Source of the DNA: Trileptium ribeirensis
Lineage: Eukaryota > Nematoda > Enoplea > Enoplida > Thoracostomopsidae
DNA: 64,000 nucleotides
NCBI GenBank assembly: GCA_030248225.1
Contig: JASANE010003748.1
Coordinates: 16,973-80,972 of the forward strand
Reading direction: 5' to 3'
Positions 12,301-24,603 of the stretch are shown in pieces; within the stretch, counting starts at the first letter, position 1; the number at the start of each line of letters is the position of its first letter. The position numbers and the translations under genes are program-made. The notes under the pieces were generated by a model, which did no database searches, had not been told where the DNA came from, and worked only from the letters and a program-made list of their open reading frames with translations.

Positions 12301-15300
12301 CTCAAGTGTCGGTTTGAATTCTTTAACGTTCTTTTCACTGTCAATTTAGGGTTTTATTGAATTATTAAATTGTTAGTTCATTGTTTTTGTACTCGTTGTA
12401 TGATGTTTTGTCTACTGCATACGTTGGCTATCAAAAGAGGCGGGCGTAACTATAAATCATCACTCAAGGTTTATATAATGTTGCACCTGCGTACTGTGTG
12501 TAGGCTTTGTTTGTGTGTGCTTTCTACAACAGACATCGGGGGATTGTTCTCACCACTCAAATTCTGGCTCGCAAGCGAGCTTCACTAGTTTAATCTGAAT
12601 TTCGCATTATTTTTAATTGGTTAATTCAAACTTAAAAAGTAAGAATTCATGTCGTTGCCAGCATCGAAATTTTCCACATCTGAGTTGTCAAATACCTGAT
12701 GCCGTGATGCTGCGTGATAAGAAATTGAAAAATATTATGTTACACCAAAATAAAGACTAAGAGTCTCTACGTAACGTCATATCGCTGTGCTTAAAACAAT
12801 GAAACCAACGTCTAACTAAAGCATATAAGGCCATCGTTCACCTGCTACAATCAAGAAAATATCTTACTGAAAAATATAACTGTTTTCGATGTACTTCTTA
12901 AACTTTGGCTTATAGCTCGAAAACGGCTGATCTGATAAAAAATACTCTACGGCAAAGTTAAAAAAACGCCGCATGGCGCCACGACGTGGCCGCATTTTTC
13001 TTTCAATGAAGCAGTTCTAATGAAGTGAATATTATTTTCAAAAACGTTAGAAGCGATACAAATCTTCAGTGTTGCGTTTTGCCTTTAACAAACACAGAGA
13101 AAAAGTAACTTTTAATCGCAGTTCTAAGCGGAAAATTGGCTCGCTTCCCTTATGATTCCAATGCAGTATCAGCTTCTTTTTAATTTTTGTAGAACTACAA
13201 ATGTAGTTAACACCATCTCGATAAAAAGTGGAAACCCCGTCATGTATTATTTCGAAAGCGAAAGCAGGAACGTGGTAAAAGAAAAACGTATTGTGTCTTA
13301 CTGACCAAGCACTGGATAATGGAGGTTAGTTGTGTCTTCCCCTCACTTATTTGAATTCTGAGTGAATGAAACGAGCGAAGCGCAGAATTCTCACTGGCCA
13401 GAGTAGCAAACCGCGTCAGTTTCGTTTTTTTGGCTGACACACGTAACTCAACTTCGGCTGGGCGGATTGATTCGCGCGACAAGTCATTTGAAAATCTCTA
13501 TTTGTGCCCTTTGTTGAAGCGCGAAGTCCGATTCCAACATCTCCCCGGAGAAACGGGCCAACGAGGCTCGGCTGGGTTTCCGAAGTGCCGGAAAATCACG
13601 TTAATTATTGTAACTCGACACCCGGCGTAGATATCTGAGTCAAATTGAACACATATTTGTAGAGGAAATAAGTCTCTCATTAACATGTACATAGCGCTTT
13701 ACTACGCAGTTCTGTTATAATGCAGGACTTGGGTCAAAAGCGGTTCTAAAATGGGCCCATGAACCCAAAAATACGCGAAAATAGTAATATCTCCGCAACC
13801 ACTCCGGCTATATATGTGTGTTTGGTCTCATTCTGTAGAGCAATGCATCCGAAATATAATTTCAAACAGTGTGCTGCTATTGTCATTGTTTTGCTGCAGC
13901 GTTGGGTCAAAAAATTTTTGCAATGAGCCCATGGGTCCCGAAATACCCGAAAATATTCTTTATGTAGCTGTAAACGGTATGCTGCTATTGTCATTAGTTG
14001 CACTGCAAGGTTGGGTCCAAAATAGTTTTCAATGGGCCCACGGGGCCCAAAATGTACGAAAATAGTAATGTCTCGTCAAACGTTCGAGCTATGCATGCGT
14101 TTTTGTCCCACTTTGTAGAACAATTCATCTCCATCACAGTCTGCATGAAAATTACGGGCACAATTATTGGTATATCTTCTCAACTATTGTAACAACGCGG
14201 TTTGTGTTCAGTGGTTGAATATGTAAATTAATCCTCAATATAGCTATGCACATCTTTCCCAATTACATATTCAACACTCAGAATTCACCATCTTTGCGAT
14301 AAGACAAGTTGCTAGTTTCAATAACCAACATCAAATCGACACTGGCTAGGACAAACCTGCTTGTCGCTAGCTAGCAATGACGCTGAAACTAAGCGAAGCT
14401 ATATGCAATCTTAATGCTGTGACAACTTAATGCACTGCATGGGGTAAATAATTTGTGTTATTCTGCATTTATTTAAAATCCATCACTGGATAAGATACCC
14501 CGAAACCTGACATGGCCAAGAATCGTGAGACGAATTTACGGATTTTGTGAATGTAACATACGCTAAATTCTTAGCTCAAATTTTATTAAATTTTAGCAGT
14601 CTACAAAATATGTATCTAAGGCTACCTGCAGTACTGAATTTGAAAGCGCCAAAAATCATACTAGCACATATTCACTTTTTTCTGCCTTAACAAATGCATA
14701 AATTACATATCCTACAATTAAGCAGGTTTGCTTCAAATCGACTTATCTGAATTCCTGTTAAAATAACCAGGCCGTAAAGACAAAAGGTCTGGCTCAGAAA
14801 TGAACACCAGGTTTCAGACAATGAAATGTGAATACCCTTGTTTGCGCGCCACAAATCTAACGCTGCAAAAATACGTTAGCAGTATCTCTAAAAACAATAA
14901 CAAAATTTGGTGCTTATACCCGTTTATACCAAAATACAAAATTACACAGCTCTGACTGAAGCAAAATACATCAGCATTATTTATTACAATAATTGCTTAC
15001 GAAACTGAACTTTGCAAAATTTATTGTTCTGTACCATATATGTGCAAATAATTTAAGGCTCAATTTAAAGGCCAACGTGTTTGATCAGACTAATAATTAT
15101 ACAGTAATGTAGCTAAATCCATGAGAGACAGTAGTGTATCCAAACGTAGTTGTGCTAATAATCTTCATATCCTGCAGTATTGGAGAGCCACAGTAACCTT
15201 GAATAGGAAAACTGTGAAAGTAAGATTTTGGAGCATGTACTCATGACTGAACGAAAAATATTATAAACATTGTGTTCCGGTGGCTCCAACCCGGGTGTTG

Positions 15301-15978
15301 GGTGTCTGGATACAGGCCATGACCCTCACCCATTATTTTACCTCGAACCTATACATGCAGTAGGACTTTTGTTACAAAACTAATAAAGCTATAACATAGC
15401 ACTGGCTCCCATTTAGAAAACAGGGGCTCTATTTCGATAACCACCGAGATTTTCTATCCGCACAGCGATAATCTATGGGCTTAGCGGCTACGAATTATAA
15501 TGAAATTATTGGATGTCAAACAACCACTACAACCCTTGGTTGACCAGCCTGACGTAGTAAATCAAAATCTCATTTATATATACATTGTTCTAAACGGTTT
15601 AAACATTTGATATAGCAAGAGAAAATAACTTAGCTTTCCAACCTTTATACAAAAAGATTCACATCCTCGGATATGCCCGCTTTAACTCAGAGCCACGCCG
15701 TGTTTATTGAATATTTTGCACTTTGTCGTACAATGTCCAATGCCGTATAACAAAAAAGTTCCACATTCTGTGTATATGTATGCACTGTGACAGAAAGAAA
15801 TTATATAGCAAATCTTGAAACGCAATTATGACAAATCCACATGTGAAAATCAAGTATATATGTGATAAATTGGATGCTTATATGAACAGACGTACCGTTC
15901 ACCGAGCATAAAACCTTTAATAAACACCGTTTGACCGGGTTGATATTCGCCATCGAGCGAACGAATATAGGGGACGGG
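3222..15978 (-). CDS. Galectin B, tandem-repeat type (3'-partial gene, four exons found)
   Basis: A beta-galactoside-binding lectin of the galectin family, probably cytosolic or released without a signal peptide as is usual for the family. The exons in transcript order are 15896-15978, 10784-10997, 4485-4607 and 3222-3374 (83, 214, 123 and 153 nt). They join without breaking frame: the first ends at phase 2, the second starts with one nucleotide, and the rest are phase 0. Together they encode a full CRD1 of about 140 residues plus the first 51 residues of CRD2, through H-F-N-P-R-F. Exon sizes and phases parallel galectin A at 32306-55466, so the two are tandem paralogues. The initiating exon was not found upstream, and the remaining CRD2 exons should lie left of position 1. 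The introns are 4.9, 6.2 and 1.1 kb and full of repeats. The family call is certain from motifs; ligand and cell role are unknown. Confidence 0.9.
3375..4484 (-). other. Galectin B intron between CRD1 and CRD2
   Basis: An AT-rich intron of 1,110 bp. The stretch 3790-3900 shares words such as 'catgaactgactta' and 'taaaatggattcac' with 53310-53355 in a galectin A intron, so both carry pieces of one dispersed repeat. I see no coding sequence. Confidence 0.55.
4485..4607 (-). CDS. Galectin B exon c: C-terminal part of CRD1
   Basis: The frame is open between acceptor 'acttttttag' and donor 'GTAAGTATTC', 123 nt or 41 codons, phase 0. It reads V-F-A-N-G, then F-N-Y-T-Y-R-I-P-L, I-Y-I-D-G, and ends W-E-G-R-Y-Y. 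This is the F3-S2-F1 strand region that closes a galectin CRD. Its length equals that of the equivalent galectin A exon at 50714-50836. Confidence 0.92.
4608..9110 (-). other. Galectin B intron, distal part
   Basis: Mostly unique AT-rich DNA. It contains a nearly pure A tract with interspersed C at about 7879-7930, which creates the F-rich open frame on the minus strand. At 8242-8461 there is an acceptor followed by 73 open codons with no recognised domain. Otherwise I see nothing definite. Confidence 0.4.
8242..8461 (-). CDS. Possible terminal exon of an unknown nested gene
   Basis: On the minus strand a good acceptor, 'cattcatcacag', is followed by 73 open codons ending at a stop. The residues are not low-complexity and include a cysteine- and tyrosine-rich stretch around D-P-C-S-V-Y-D-M. 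No galectin motif or other family is recognisable. It lies inside a galectin B intron, so it could be an alternative 3' exon, a nested gene, a transposon remnant or chance. Confidence 0.15.
9115..9245 (+). repeat. Dispersed repeat family R4, copy 1, first block
   Basis: Similar to 21235-21375 in the same orientation. Shared text includes 'catggga', 'aaaatggtcg' and the 'gcagagtaccaac/gcagagtagccat' step. A second R4 block follows at about 10400-10520 and matches about 21725-21805. Copy 1 is interrupted by R3 and R2 material. Confidence 0.5.
9297..9500 (-). repeat. Dispersed repeat family R3, copy 2
   Basis: The reverse complement matches 885-1096. The two copies agree over about 200 bp with small indels. 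No protein is recognised. Confidence 0.6.
9550..10276 (+). repeat. Dispersed repeat family R2, copy 1 (5'-short)
   Basis: Shares its length and 3' end with 35161-36137 and 42187-42970. Characteristic words are 'ccttgcttccgtgaag', 'acggaatttaaaag' and 'cacacaatctcca', ending at 'ctgattat'. It contains two tandem sub-units starting near 'accggcaatg', the first truncated. The fixed 3' end with variable 5' ends suggests copying by reverse transcription, but I see no coding capacity. Confidence 0.65.
10784..10997 (-). CDS. Galectin B exon b: central part of CRD1
   Basis: The frame is open between acceptor 'ctgtattttag' and donor 'GTAAAGTC', 214 nt: one nucleotide completes an Arg codon, then 71 codons follow. 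It encodes F-D-V-N-L, then I-A-L-H-I-S-C-R, F-V-A-N-T-W, G-W-G-K-E-E-I and L-R-I-R-A-H-E-E. The signature residues H, R, N, W and E are present. The usual second-position Asn of H-x-N-x-R is Ser, and the final Arg of W-G-x-E-x-R is Ile, so sugar affinity may differ from typical galectins. Confidence 0.95.
10998..15895 (-). other. Galectin B first intron
   Basis: A 4.9-kb intron. It holds the R1 repeat copy at 13352-14287 and diverged repeat pieces around 11090-11270 and 11690-11960 whose wording resembles R1 ('gaattcgagtggaatgag', 'gcgaagcgagtgg'). From 14300 to 15890 it is AT-rich and I see nothing definite. Confidence 0.5.
13352..14287 (+). repeat. Dispersed repeat family R1, longest copy
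   Basis: Bounded by 'tgaattctgagtg' on the left and its exact reverse complement 'cactcagaattca' on the right. The body contains about three sub-repeats built on 'ctgctattgtcatt' and 'gggcccaaaat'. Other copies are at 36454-37312, 57335-58123 and, inverted, about 1230-1992. I see no target duplication and no coding capacity. It may be a non-autonomous element with 13-bp inverted ends. Confidence 0.6.
15896..15978 (-). CDS. Galectin B exon a: start of CRD1
   Basis: The frame is open between acceptor 'gctttatttcag' and donor 'GTACGTCTG', 83 nt, ending at phase 2 so that the Arg codon is completed by exon b. It encodes P-V-P-Y-I-R, then Y-Q-P-G-Q-T-V-F-I-K-G and ends G-E-R. This is the S1-F2 strand start of a galectin CRD. 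It begins at phase 0, so a short upstream exon with the start codon is required; I could not identify it. Confidence 0.92.
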
Positions 15979-17547
15979 CTGAAATAAAGCAAAGAATCTA
16001 AAACATAATATAAAATGGTTCATGGGAAAAAATGGGAAATGAAACCAACACTGTATTGCAAAACAGAGTTTGAATCAAAGAAAATTTTTGACTGCAGCAT
16101 TCCTCGCAAAACGAGACATGCCTAACGGCAACCGATGAGAAAATAAATTGGGAAAATCGGTTTGGTAGTTTACAGTAAGCGTGAGAAGGCATTATTTAAA
16201 ACTATGCCTTCCAACGAGACTTAAAACTATTTCGTACGAAGAACTAAGAGGTGCACCAAGAATAGATACGCCGAAAATAGGCAGTGAGTGAGTTGTACTA
16301 TCCTACTGGACGCTATAGCCTTTAAGATACCGAAGTTCCTAGTTTATTAAAATCTGTTTTACATTTTACAGCCTACTAGCTTCAACAAAAGTACCAAACA
16401 GTCAGGCGAACATGTAGCAGCACCGAGTCAATGTACTAGTCCTTAACGCAAGGGTAGTTCAATTCTACATTTACGCTTCCAAATACAAATTACCAGGTTC
16501 AGCATATCGAGGGCAAGTTGTAGGATCACAACCTTCTCCGCATTGCCCAAATATCACATACGGTTGTTTTGATTGTGTCCAACACTTTTAAAATATAGGC
16601 TCATTTAGAACTAAAAGAAAAAATGTCAAAATTCTGTTTGGTAAAAAATATTTTGCACTTTTAACGTAGCGTGAAACTGAAACGTGTTAGCGAAGGCTCT
16701 ATAAGCTTATCGGTCTCTTCTAACATGCAAAATCGTCGTTTAGTGAAACTTTGACTTTTTCTGTTTCTAATTTTGGCACTCGCCTTGAAAAAGACTGCTC
16801 TGACAAAAAATATTTTCCCCGAACTTGTTGCTCTCGACAAAGATTCGATTTTTGGACAGCCGCTTTCCACATAGCTATAACTTAAAATGTACATAGCTGG
16901 ACAACAAACGCCCGAAATCACGGAAACGTCGGTTTGGTGAAACTTTGTACAAGAGATTACTGGAGCAATGGAAACACGACAAACTATATCGGCGCGCACT
17001 TAGAATTTTTAGTGTAAAAAATTATTTTACGAAACTCCATCAATAAAGTGATGAGTTATGAGTGACTGATAGGGACAAAAAAATTTTTTTTGTAGTTGAT
17101 GGCAATTTTCCGGAATTCTTGTCCGAAAAAGAGATTTGATTTCTAAATACGTTTTTGTTGAAGGAAAACTGAGTATAAATACCATAAATTGTTCGCTACA
17201 AAAGGAGCACATGTGCAATAAAAATCTGACACTTTGCATACGACAATCACACCACATAAACATAAAACATTTGAATTCATCCTAATTTCCATTTGTCATC
17301 ATAGTAAACCAAGTTCAAAGTGAAAAAACGAATATTTTTCCAAACTGCATGTAAAAATATGATCGACACACTAGCACGATACACTTCATGATGACAGTCC
17401 CACCATCGTTCCTACAACCCTTCCGTCCCTCATTTCTGTTAACGGGTGGTATGGGCAGCTAAAACACACTAAATCGTAGTTGCATACACTTGACCCAATC
17501 AGAGAACTGTTATCTGCTGTTGCGACGAACAACAACAATATATATAT
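15979..17547. other. Region upstream of galectin B exon a
   Basis: AT-rich DNA in which the missing first exon and promoter of galectin B might lie. I see no recognisable coding sequence, TATA box or repeat that I can support. Confidence 0.3.
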
Positions 17548-18671
17548 CAGGGAATAACCGGAACCGGAACCAGCAACCGGAATTGTCCATTTAAACCGGA
17601 TCCGGAACCTGGTCTTCAAAATTTATATATAGTAAATCAGATGAAGGAAGAAATGTAGGTATAGTGGATTTAAAATGCATTAAAAATAACTTTTACATTA
17701 AACAATGTTGCGATGGCCTTTCTAAAACTTTAGAGACTGAGGAAACTAATAATGTTTATTTATCGATCAATATGTCGGTTTTTGGACACCCAGAGCAAAA
17801 AATGCCTTCCACTAACACACCATTGCTTATACTGCGTCAAATTCGTCAGAATACACACTTTCGCTCTGTCTCCAGTCGCCTCTCTTTACTACACATACGT
17901 TAGTTACATGTTCTTCTCTAGGAAACTTGAAAATATTGGTTTATATGATTCTAAGAGAAAATAATAGATAGAAGGTAATTTTCTGATCAGTGATCAGAGA
18001 CACTGTTTAGGCTAGCGTTGGACGAACAGTGCCCGTCAGTTAGATGACAATGATAATAACTTTCTAATCAGAATGCTATAAATGAAACAAATTGTGATGC
18101 TGCTCGCACAGTTTCAATAAATACAGTTCATTGCCAAGAAAGCAGTTTCTGGCTGCGTTGCAGATATTAGTTTACTTCAATTTAGACTGATTTACCAAGT
18201 TTGCAAAGCACACTGGCGGGTGCTTGACGCGATTTATGTTAGCCAAGCATACCCTAAGTACTTCTGCGTAAACCACACTCAGTTACCGAGTTGGACCGGT
18301 TTAATTCGAATGTACCCCACAGACTTCTGGATGTGTAAAATAGCTGATACAAGCATCGACATGGCTTTGATTTATTAACAAACTCCTGCAGGTTATTATT
18401 AAAAATTCCTACTGAAATTATGTGCCTACTCACGTTTCACACGGCAAATTGCATTGCTTAGTTAATTTATTCTTTTGCTTGGTTGTATCGGAGCTTGATC
18501 CTTGTATAATATTTATTACATATGTTTGGATCACCGATGAAGCAAAAAACGTGGAAAATTTCATAGAAAATTTTAAAGCCGGAATTCCGGTTCCGGTAGG
18601 GTTTTTGCCCTTTGCCGGAACCACAACCGGAACACAATTTTCGCCGGAACCAAAATTCCGGTTACTTCCTG
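17548..18671 (+). mobile_element. hAT-like non-autonomous element, copy 1
   Basis: 1,124 bp. The left end reads CAGGGAATAACCGGAA and the right end, reverse-complemented, reads CAGGAAGTAACCGGAA. Flanking 8-mers are atatatat and atatatag, a near-perfect 8-bp duplication in AT-rich sequence. Both ends carry clusters of CCGGAA/TTCCGG. The interior has no long open frame. CAGG(G/A) ends with 8-bp duplications are typical of hAT transposons, so I infer a MITE mobilised by a hAT transposase located elsewhere. Confidence 0.8.
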
Positions 18672-21600
18672 ATATATAGCTGTGTGGATATAGCGAGTTA
18701 CGGAAAGAAAAAAGCATTAGTTGTAATTGGTAATTATTCGCGTTGAAACTAACTTTCAAATTTGAGGGTTAAAATGAAAAAATAATGAAACAAAAAATTT
18801 ATATAAAATCGTTCGTCCAAAAAATTTCAGGAACGGATTTTTTCACCGAGGTAATATTTCCAAAACGGAGATCCGATATTCTAGAAAGTGATCTAACATC
18901 CTTGTGAACCTTAACTAGACTTCATAAAACACTATATCTAATTTTAGTCTCCATGGGTTTGCCATAAATTCAACCTTTACAGTTTATACACCTATACCAT
19001 ACATGCTCATAGGGGGACAGGGGGGTTATAGCCTGAGACTCAGACCCTCCGGTGTGACGCCAATCACCGCGCTCCCACCCCCAACGACCGGCGGAACGCC
19101 CCCTACCCAAGGCACCAGCTATGCCCCTGGGACTTCGGAGCTCGGGGCCATGTATAACCTAAACCCTGTATGCCTTAGGTAGCTGTTCGGGCAAAAAATG
19201 TTGCAATGACATGTGTAAGCTGAGATAAAACCAAACTAGCGAGCCAGGCAAGCCTCTAGCAATTTCGATCTCGCTAATACCTTACATACAGTATTGCACA
19301 TACAAACCCGAAACTACAGCTTGACTTCTCGCTAACTACACACTTGAATTTAAATTTTTGATACTTCAGAAGGCATTGAAGAAATCGAAGCTTGGGGATT
19401 AATCAAGCACTCCATCATCACCAGGTACCGTATTAATATTTAGAAATTCTTTTCGTCTGTGCTACGCGTAAAGTTGGTATAATTTCGTCGTTCTTTTATT
19501 TGAGGCGCAATTGAATATCATTGTGCAACTGGCTTAGTGTTTTCGTTGGTCCAATGATTTCTTGGCCGAAGTCACAAAAACCGACAAAAGGTGGAAATAT
19601 TGTGATTTTGACCATAACTGACATCATCGACAATTTAAGGTATGTTTCTCAGATGAGGGAAATAAATAAATCGAGAACTATAAAATCTGTTACTCTACAT
19701 TTTTGTCAAAGTCACCGTTTTCTAGTTATGAGGCGAATTAAAAAAAATCCATAAAGTGACATCCTTACAATTTTGATTGACTAAATGAAATTCTTGTTTG
19801 TGTGTGGTGTCACAAGGTTAACCCGCTAAAATCGCGTATTCATTTTTTCAAACTTAACCCTACACTCGACATGCTATTGGGAACTGTGCGCGTCTAAAAT
19901 GCCGACATTTTGGCACTAAAAATGTTACATGATGTCCGTTTAAAATAATTTATCACAGTGAACAACTCACAATCACTTTTCCATTATACGAACTTGGATG
20001 TATGTATATACTTGTCATGCGGGCTAACTACAATACCACATTCTGTCCCGTATCGCTGCTGTAAGGAATATCACATTCAAATCGTGCCGGTAGAAATTTT
20101 GTAAGACAGAATTTTTGCATACCATGTGAAAACCTGTTGTGCCAGTGCTTACATGTACCTAATGAAAGATTACTAAAAAAAGCGTCATTCCGCATAATCA
20201 CGCCACGACTTCATTTTCGATATCATTCCTAATTTCACATACTAATAATTGAAACGGAGCGAAGGAATGGGCGGAATTTCCACTGAGGGCGCTACAGGGA
20301 AAATCCTGAAATTATTATTTTTGCTTTCTTTTCGAAAAGCTGAGACCACCATACAAAAATAATTTACAACTTTGAGGACAACCGCCTTTATGTTTATCCA
20401 CTCTAGTTTCAAATTTCAACTTGTTGCATGTTTTTACCTTAAACTGAGTGTCTAGTAGATTATCCAGCACGGTGAATACGATCTTTTTGTTATCTACAAT
20501 CCAACTTGACTATATTTTACCCTTTCATGGGGATTCACGGGTTTTGCGGTCCATTAACCCAATTTTCACAATGTGTTTTTACTTGTTTGGTTACTGAAAA
20601 AGAGTAAGCGACGCGAGTGGAGTTAGCACAGAGAGCGCTAGAGAGAAAGAACGTGAAAAATTATTTTTTGTCTGCCGATGTACTTAACTCATCACTGGAT
20701 GGATTAATTACGGCGTTTTTATTCGATAGAAAAACTGATGACGAAATGGTAAACGCTAAAATCTCCGACCGCATGCTCCAGGTCTACATAGCAAAAACGG
20801 TTTTAAGGGTACTTTGACAAATCAGGCCATAATGATACCAGTGTTTCGTAGCCTATATATCACGCGACATTGCATTCGGCTAGAAAAATTTGATACCGAA
20901 GCAAAACTGTTAAATTCTGGTACCAAAAATAGCCCGATTTTCCACTTTTCCAATTTAAAAGCCCGATTTTCCACTTTTTCAATTTAAAACTACATGTAAG
21001 TCATTAGAATTATCAGATTTTAGATGTAGCTGAAACAGTAAAAGCAATAGTATTTGTGTTGTATGTATCAACTCATACAAGTGTTGCATTTGTACAACGT
21101 GATTATTTTTCAAGTTACAATTTTACTTAAAATTTGTGATTAATTTATAAATGTTAAGAGTTTTTGGTCATTAAAAGAAGAAAGAAGTTCTTCGGATTTT
21201 ATATATGATAAAAGTGACTGTAGTGTTGCCAATGAAATAATACCGGTGTATAATGGCTATCATGGGATTTTATTAAATAGGCTCACGGATCTAAATTGGG
21301 AACGACTAAAATGGTCGCTAAGTGCAGAGTAGCCATACTCACTCCGTCCCCCAGCTTTGGGAGTCACAGGTGTATTGCGTGCAGGGCATCAATAATGGAC
21401 TATATATAGGTTTTTCTGAACCTTGAGTACAATGATTTGGCTATATACATAAAGTACAGCACGTATATTTCACATCTTTTCATTGGGTTTCAATGGGTTT
21501 AAGATAAAGCAACCCTATTTGTAGAATGTATTTTGCAGTTTGTACAGGGCATCAAGGTTTGTGTATCTACGCTTTGCAGCAGGCTGAATACGATGGTTTG

Positions 21601-23650
21601 CTTATGTAGAGACCAACACAAATATTCGCATTGTTAGTTGTTTTTGACGGTTTAGGGTCGTCGAGGCTTTAGGTTTTTTAATACATTCAGGATGCCATAT
21701 ATTTTAGGTGGGTGGTATACTTACCAACACAACATGTTACAGGTGATTACGTAAAATAACTTATAAATGGAACCACAATCGCTGCGTTTCACTCTATTAT
21801 GCGATAAAATAGTAGTTCTAAGCGTTACTCTACATATCCTTTTCCGATGTCGTTCTGCAGCCGGGCTTACTGCTCACAGACGAGCATGCAGACACTGACT
21901 TTCACTATTCCCTTAAAAAATCATCTTCGACAACGAAGGATTACCCACGACATATTCTTTTTAGGCATAAGATTATTTAGCCATAGTGTGGGGTTTAAGA
22001 TTGCTAACGAACGACATAATTTAGAGTCTAAAACATCATCGTATTGCTAATACCCTACCGTAGTATTCTGATTCAATACATTTCACAGCATGGACATTAT
22101 CCTGATTTTACCAGTATTAATAATACCACTCGTCCAATGCTTATTTCCACATAATCATTCCGATCAATGCAATTTATAATACGTAGAAATATATACCCAA
22201 CTATGAGACCTTCCAGAAGACATTATAGCTGCTTGATCACTGCGTTGTTGGTATTGGTTCCACAATCGATTTCAGATATACAATATTATAAAGCTAAACA
22301 AATAAACTGGCTTCATATAATAGTTAAAATGGAATAGCAAAACGATAGCGTCGTATGTATCAGTTAAATATACACATATAACGCCGCGTATATTTCCGAT
22401 AAATGTAAAATTATCTTTCAGACACGACAGTTTAAACAATTCGTTTATGCAAACCATCTGGACCAGTTTTCGCTTACAACTTCCTCGTTCACCACACAAA
22501 CCCGTTTGGATATGGTTTCCAATGTAGCAATCGCAAATTTTATGCAGACCCTACGGACGTTTAGTTATAGAGAAACAGTCACTGCCAGCAATCATAATCT
22601 CACGACATTTAAACCGAAACTGAAGGAGTAGTGGTACTAGAGAATAACTTTTTTATTTGTGTTATCCACCGTATAACCGCCTAACCCAAAGCGATGCGTA
22701 TGTATCCAAGAACAGTTTACTTCTCTGCTGACTTCTACGAGCAGTATATTCTTGAAATATACATTGCACAACATCCCTACATATATATATGTGCATACGC
22801 AAGACATTTCAAAAATTGTATTGCAGAGCTTTTACATCTAAAGTGCTTACAAAAACCACTTCACTGCGAGAAATGTGAAAAGAAACGAAAAGATGCTCTC
22901 TCGCTATTTAAATATATGCACGCAGCCTCAGCTGCAAATTACAAGCCGAATTTTGTTGATTATAAGAGCAACTACAATCTCGCTTACACGTTTATATTAT
23001 TTATGCCTTTTGCGTAGACAAGACTACCTCACCAAAACAAGTTTTTATTAAAAAAAGTAAATAAGCAAAAAATAACCCAAGTTTTTAAGGGAAAACTCGT
23101 TTCACGCAATGAGTATATAAAAGCGATGTCCTTTTATATTTTTCAAGTATTCTGTAAGTAACACGTTCACATACTGCTACGGGATGTGAGATAGGACCGA
23201 AAATGTTCTACAAAGCTCTTCCTAGAATTAGGCTTAGCCCATATTATGATCTTTCGGCTTGAGGATAAATTTTCCCGCACTAGATCACACTCAGTGGCGT
23301 CACATTTCCAGAACCCTAAAAATCATTGCAATCGGCTGGCGTCAGGTAGGAGGAGGCTAAGAGCTAATAGTGTGTCGATCAATGTTGAAAGCTGGCCACC
23401 TGAATTAACGAGAGGCATAAAAATAAAGCCGAATTGGCCGCGACGAAAAGTTCTTAAAACATACCCAAGTTCTCCGAGCTATATCATGAAATTGCTCTCT
23501 GATACTGAAATATTAAAAATACCAGATGTCGGTGTGTGCCACATATTAACCGATTACAAAATTAACTCAACACCCAAATTTCAGTTTCATTTCTTAAGGT
23601 GGGGTATGATGCATTTTCGAGGAAACATCGCCTTACTCGTATTCATATTA
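18672..23650. other. Intergenic DNA between the hAT-like and pogo-like elements
   Basis: AT-rich sequence with repeat R4 at about 21235-21375 and 21725-21805, and a short GC-rich island at about 19010-19165. Open frames of 107 codons at 22694-23017 and 136 codons at 23246-23656 on the plus strand have no recognisable family and are within chance length for this composition. Confidence 0.35.
21235..21375 (+). repeat. Dispersed repeat family R4, copy 2, first block
   Basis: Matches 9115-9245. The second block at about 21725-21805 matches about 10400-10520 ('gtgattac', 'atggaaccac', 'cgctgc/cgctcc'). No coding capacity was seen. Confidence 0.5.
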
Positions 23651-24603
23651 GGGTAAACTCGTCTATTGCCGGCATTTCTGTGCAATCATTGTGACACACA
23701 AAAGTTTATTTGTAATATTAAAATAACTACAAAAGCTTTAGTAGCCAAAGTTTAACACCATCATAAAAAGCGCTGTTTTAATCATCTGTCAAACGGTCGA
23801 CCTTCTAGGTAACTCCGTTCATGAGCTATTGTCACAAATGTGATAAATACTTCAGAAAAGATATTTATGTCCTAGTTCGGCACATTGTCGGGTAGCCCGT
23901 CATTTATATGTCTAATGCTGTCATTTGACAACCCATTATCGGCATATCCAGTCAACGATAAAAGCTCGTTTATGCACTTGAAAAATTGCTGCATTTTCCG
24001 CTCCAAATGTTTAAGAATGTACTTTTGTCCGTATTCTATTGACATATATGTAAGTACAACCAGAGCAGCAACCACTGTTCAACCTGGTGCTCCGTTCGGA
24101 TAACATGACCCGGTGTTAAGTTTTGTTTCAGAGATGTTTTACAGATACTGTCATGCATTCCGTGGGATATTAGCCACTGGTCCCTTCCCTTCAGAAATAT
24201 TGCGCTAGGAGGATGCTCCCCACAGAGGAATCCACCTGTACTGACGTCCAGCAGCAACATTTTAGTTGCGACTTAACGTAGGTATACCTATGAAATACTG
24301 AGTACAATAATTACAATCATTAATTTTAAGCCTAAACACATATTATGAGACAATATTACTGTACTACGAGCCTCAGACTAGAGACACCTGTTCAGTACCT
24401 GGGGGTCAGGCCCTTGACTCTAAGTCCCGGTCCCCACTACTGACCCGATCTCACCCGGTGACACGGTTGCGGGTCTGGTTACAACTATATATAGTAAACA
24501 ACGTGGCTAAATGTAAAAGTACACATATACCTATGTATGTAAGTTTTAGATATTGAAAGTGGATCCATGAAACCGAATGTAGCGTTTCGCTATTACCCAA
24601 TTT

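Noticed and set aside
22694..23017. 107-codon plus-strand open frame
   Set aside because: Tyr/Ile-rich from AT-rich DNA; no motif.
23246..23656. 136-codon plus-strand open frame ending at the pogo-like left end
   Set aside because: No recognisable family or splice context, and chance length for this composition.
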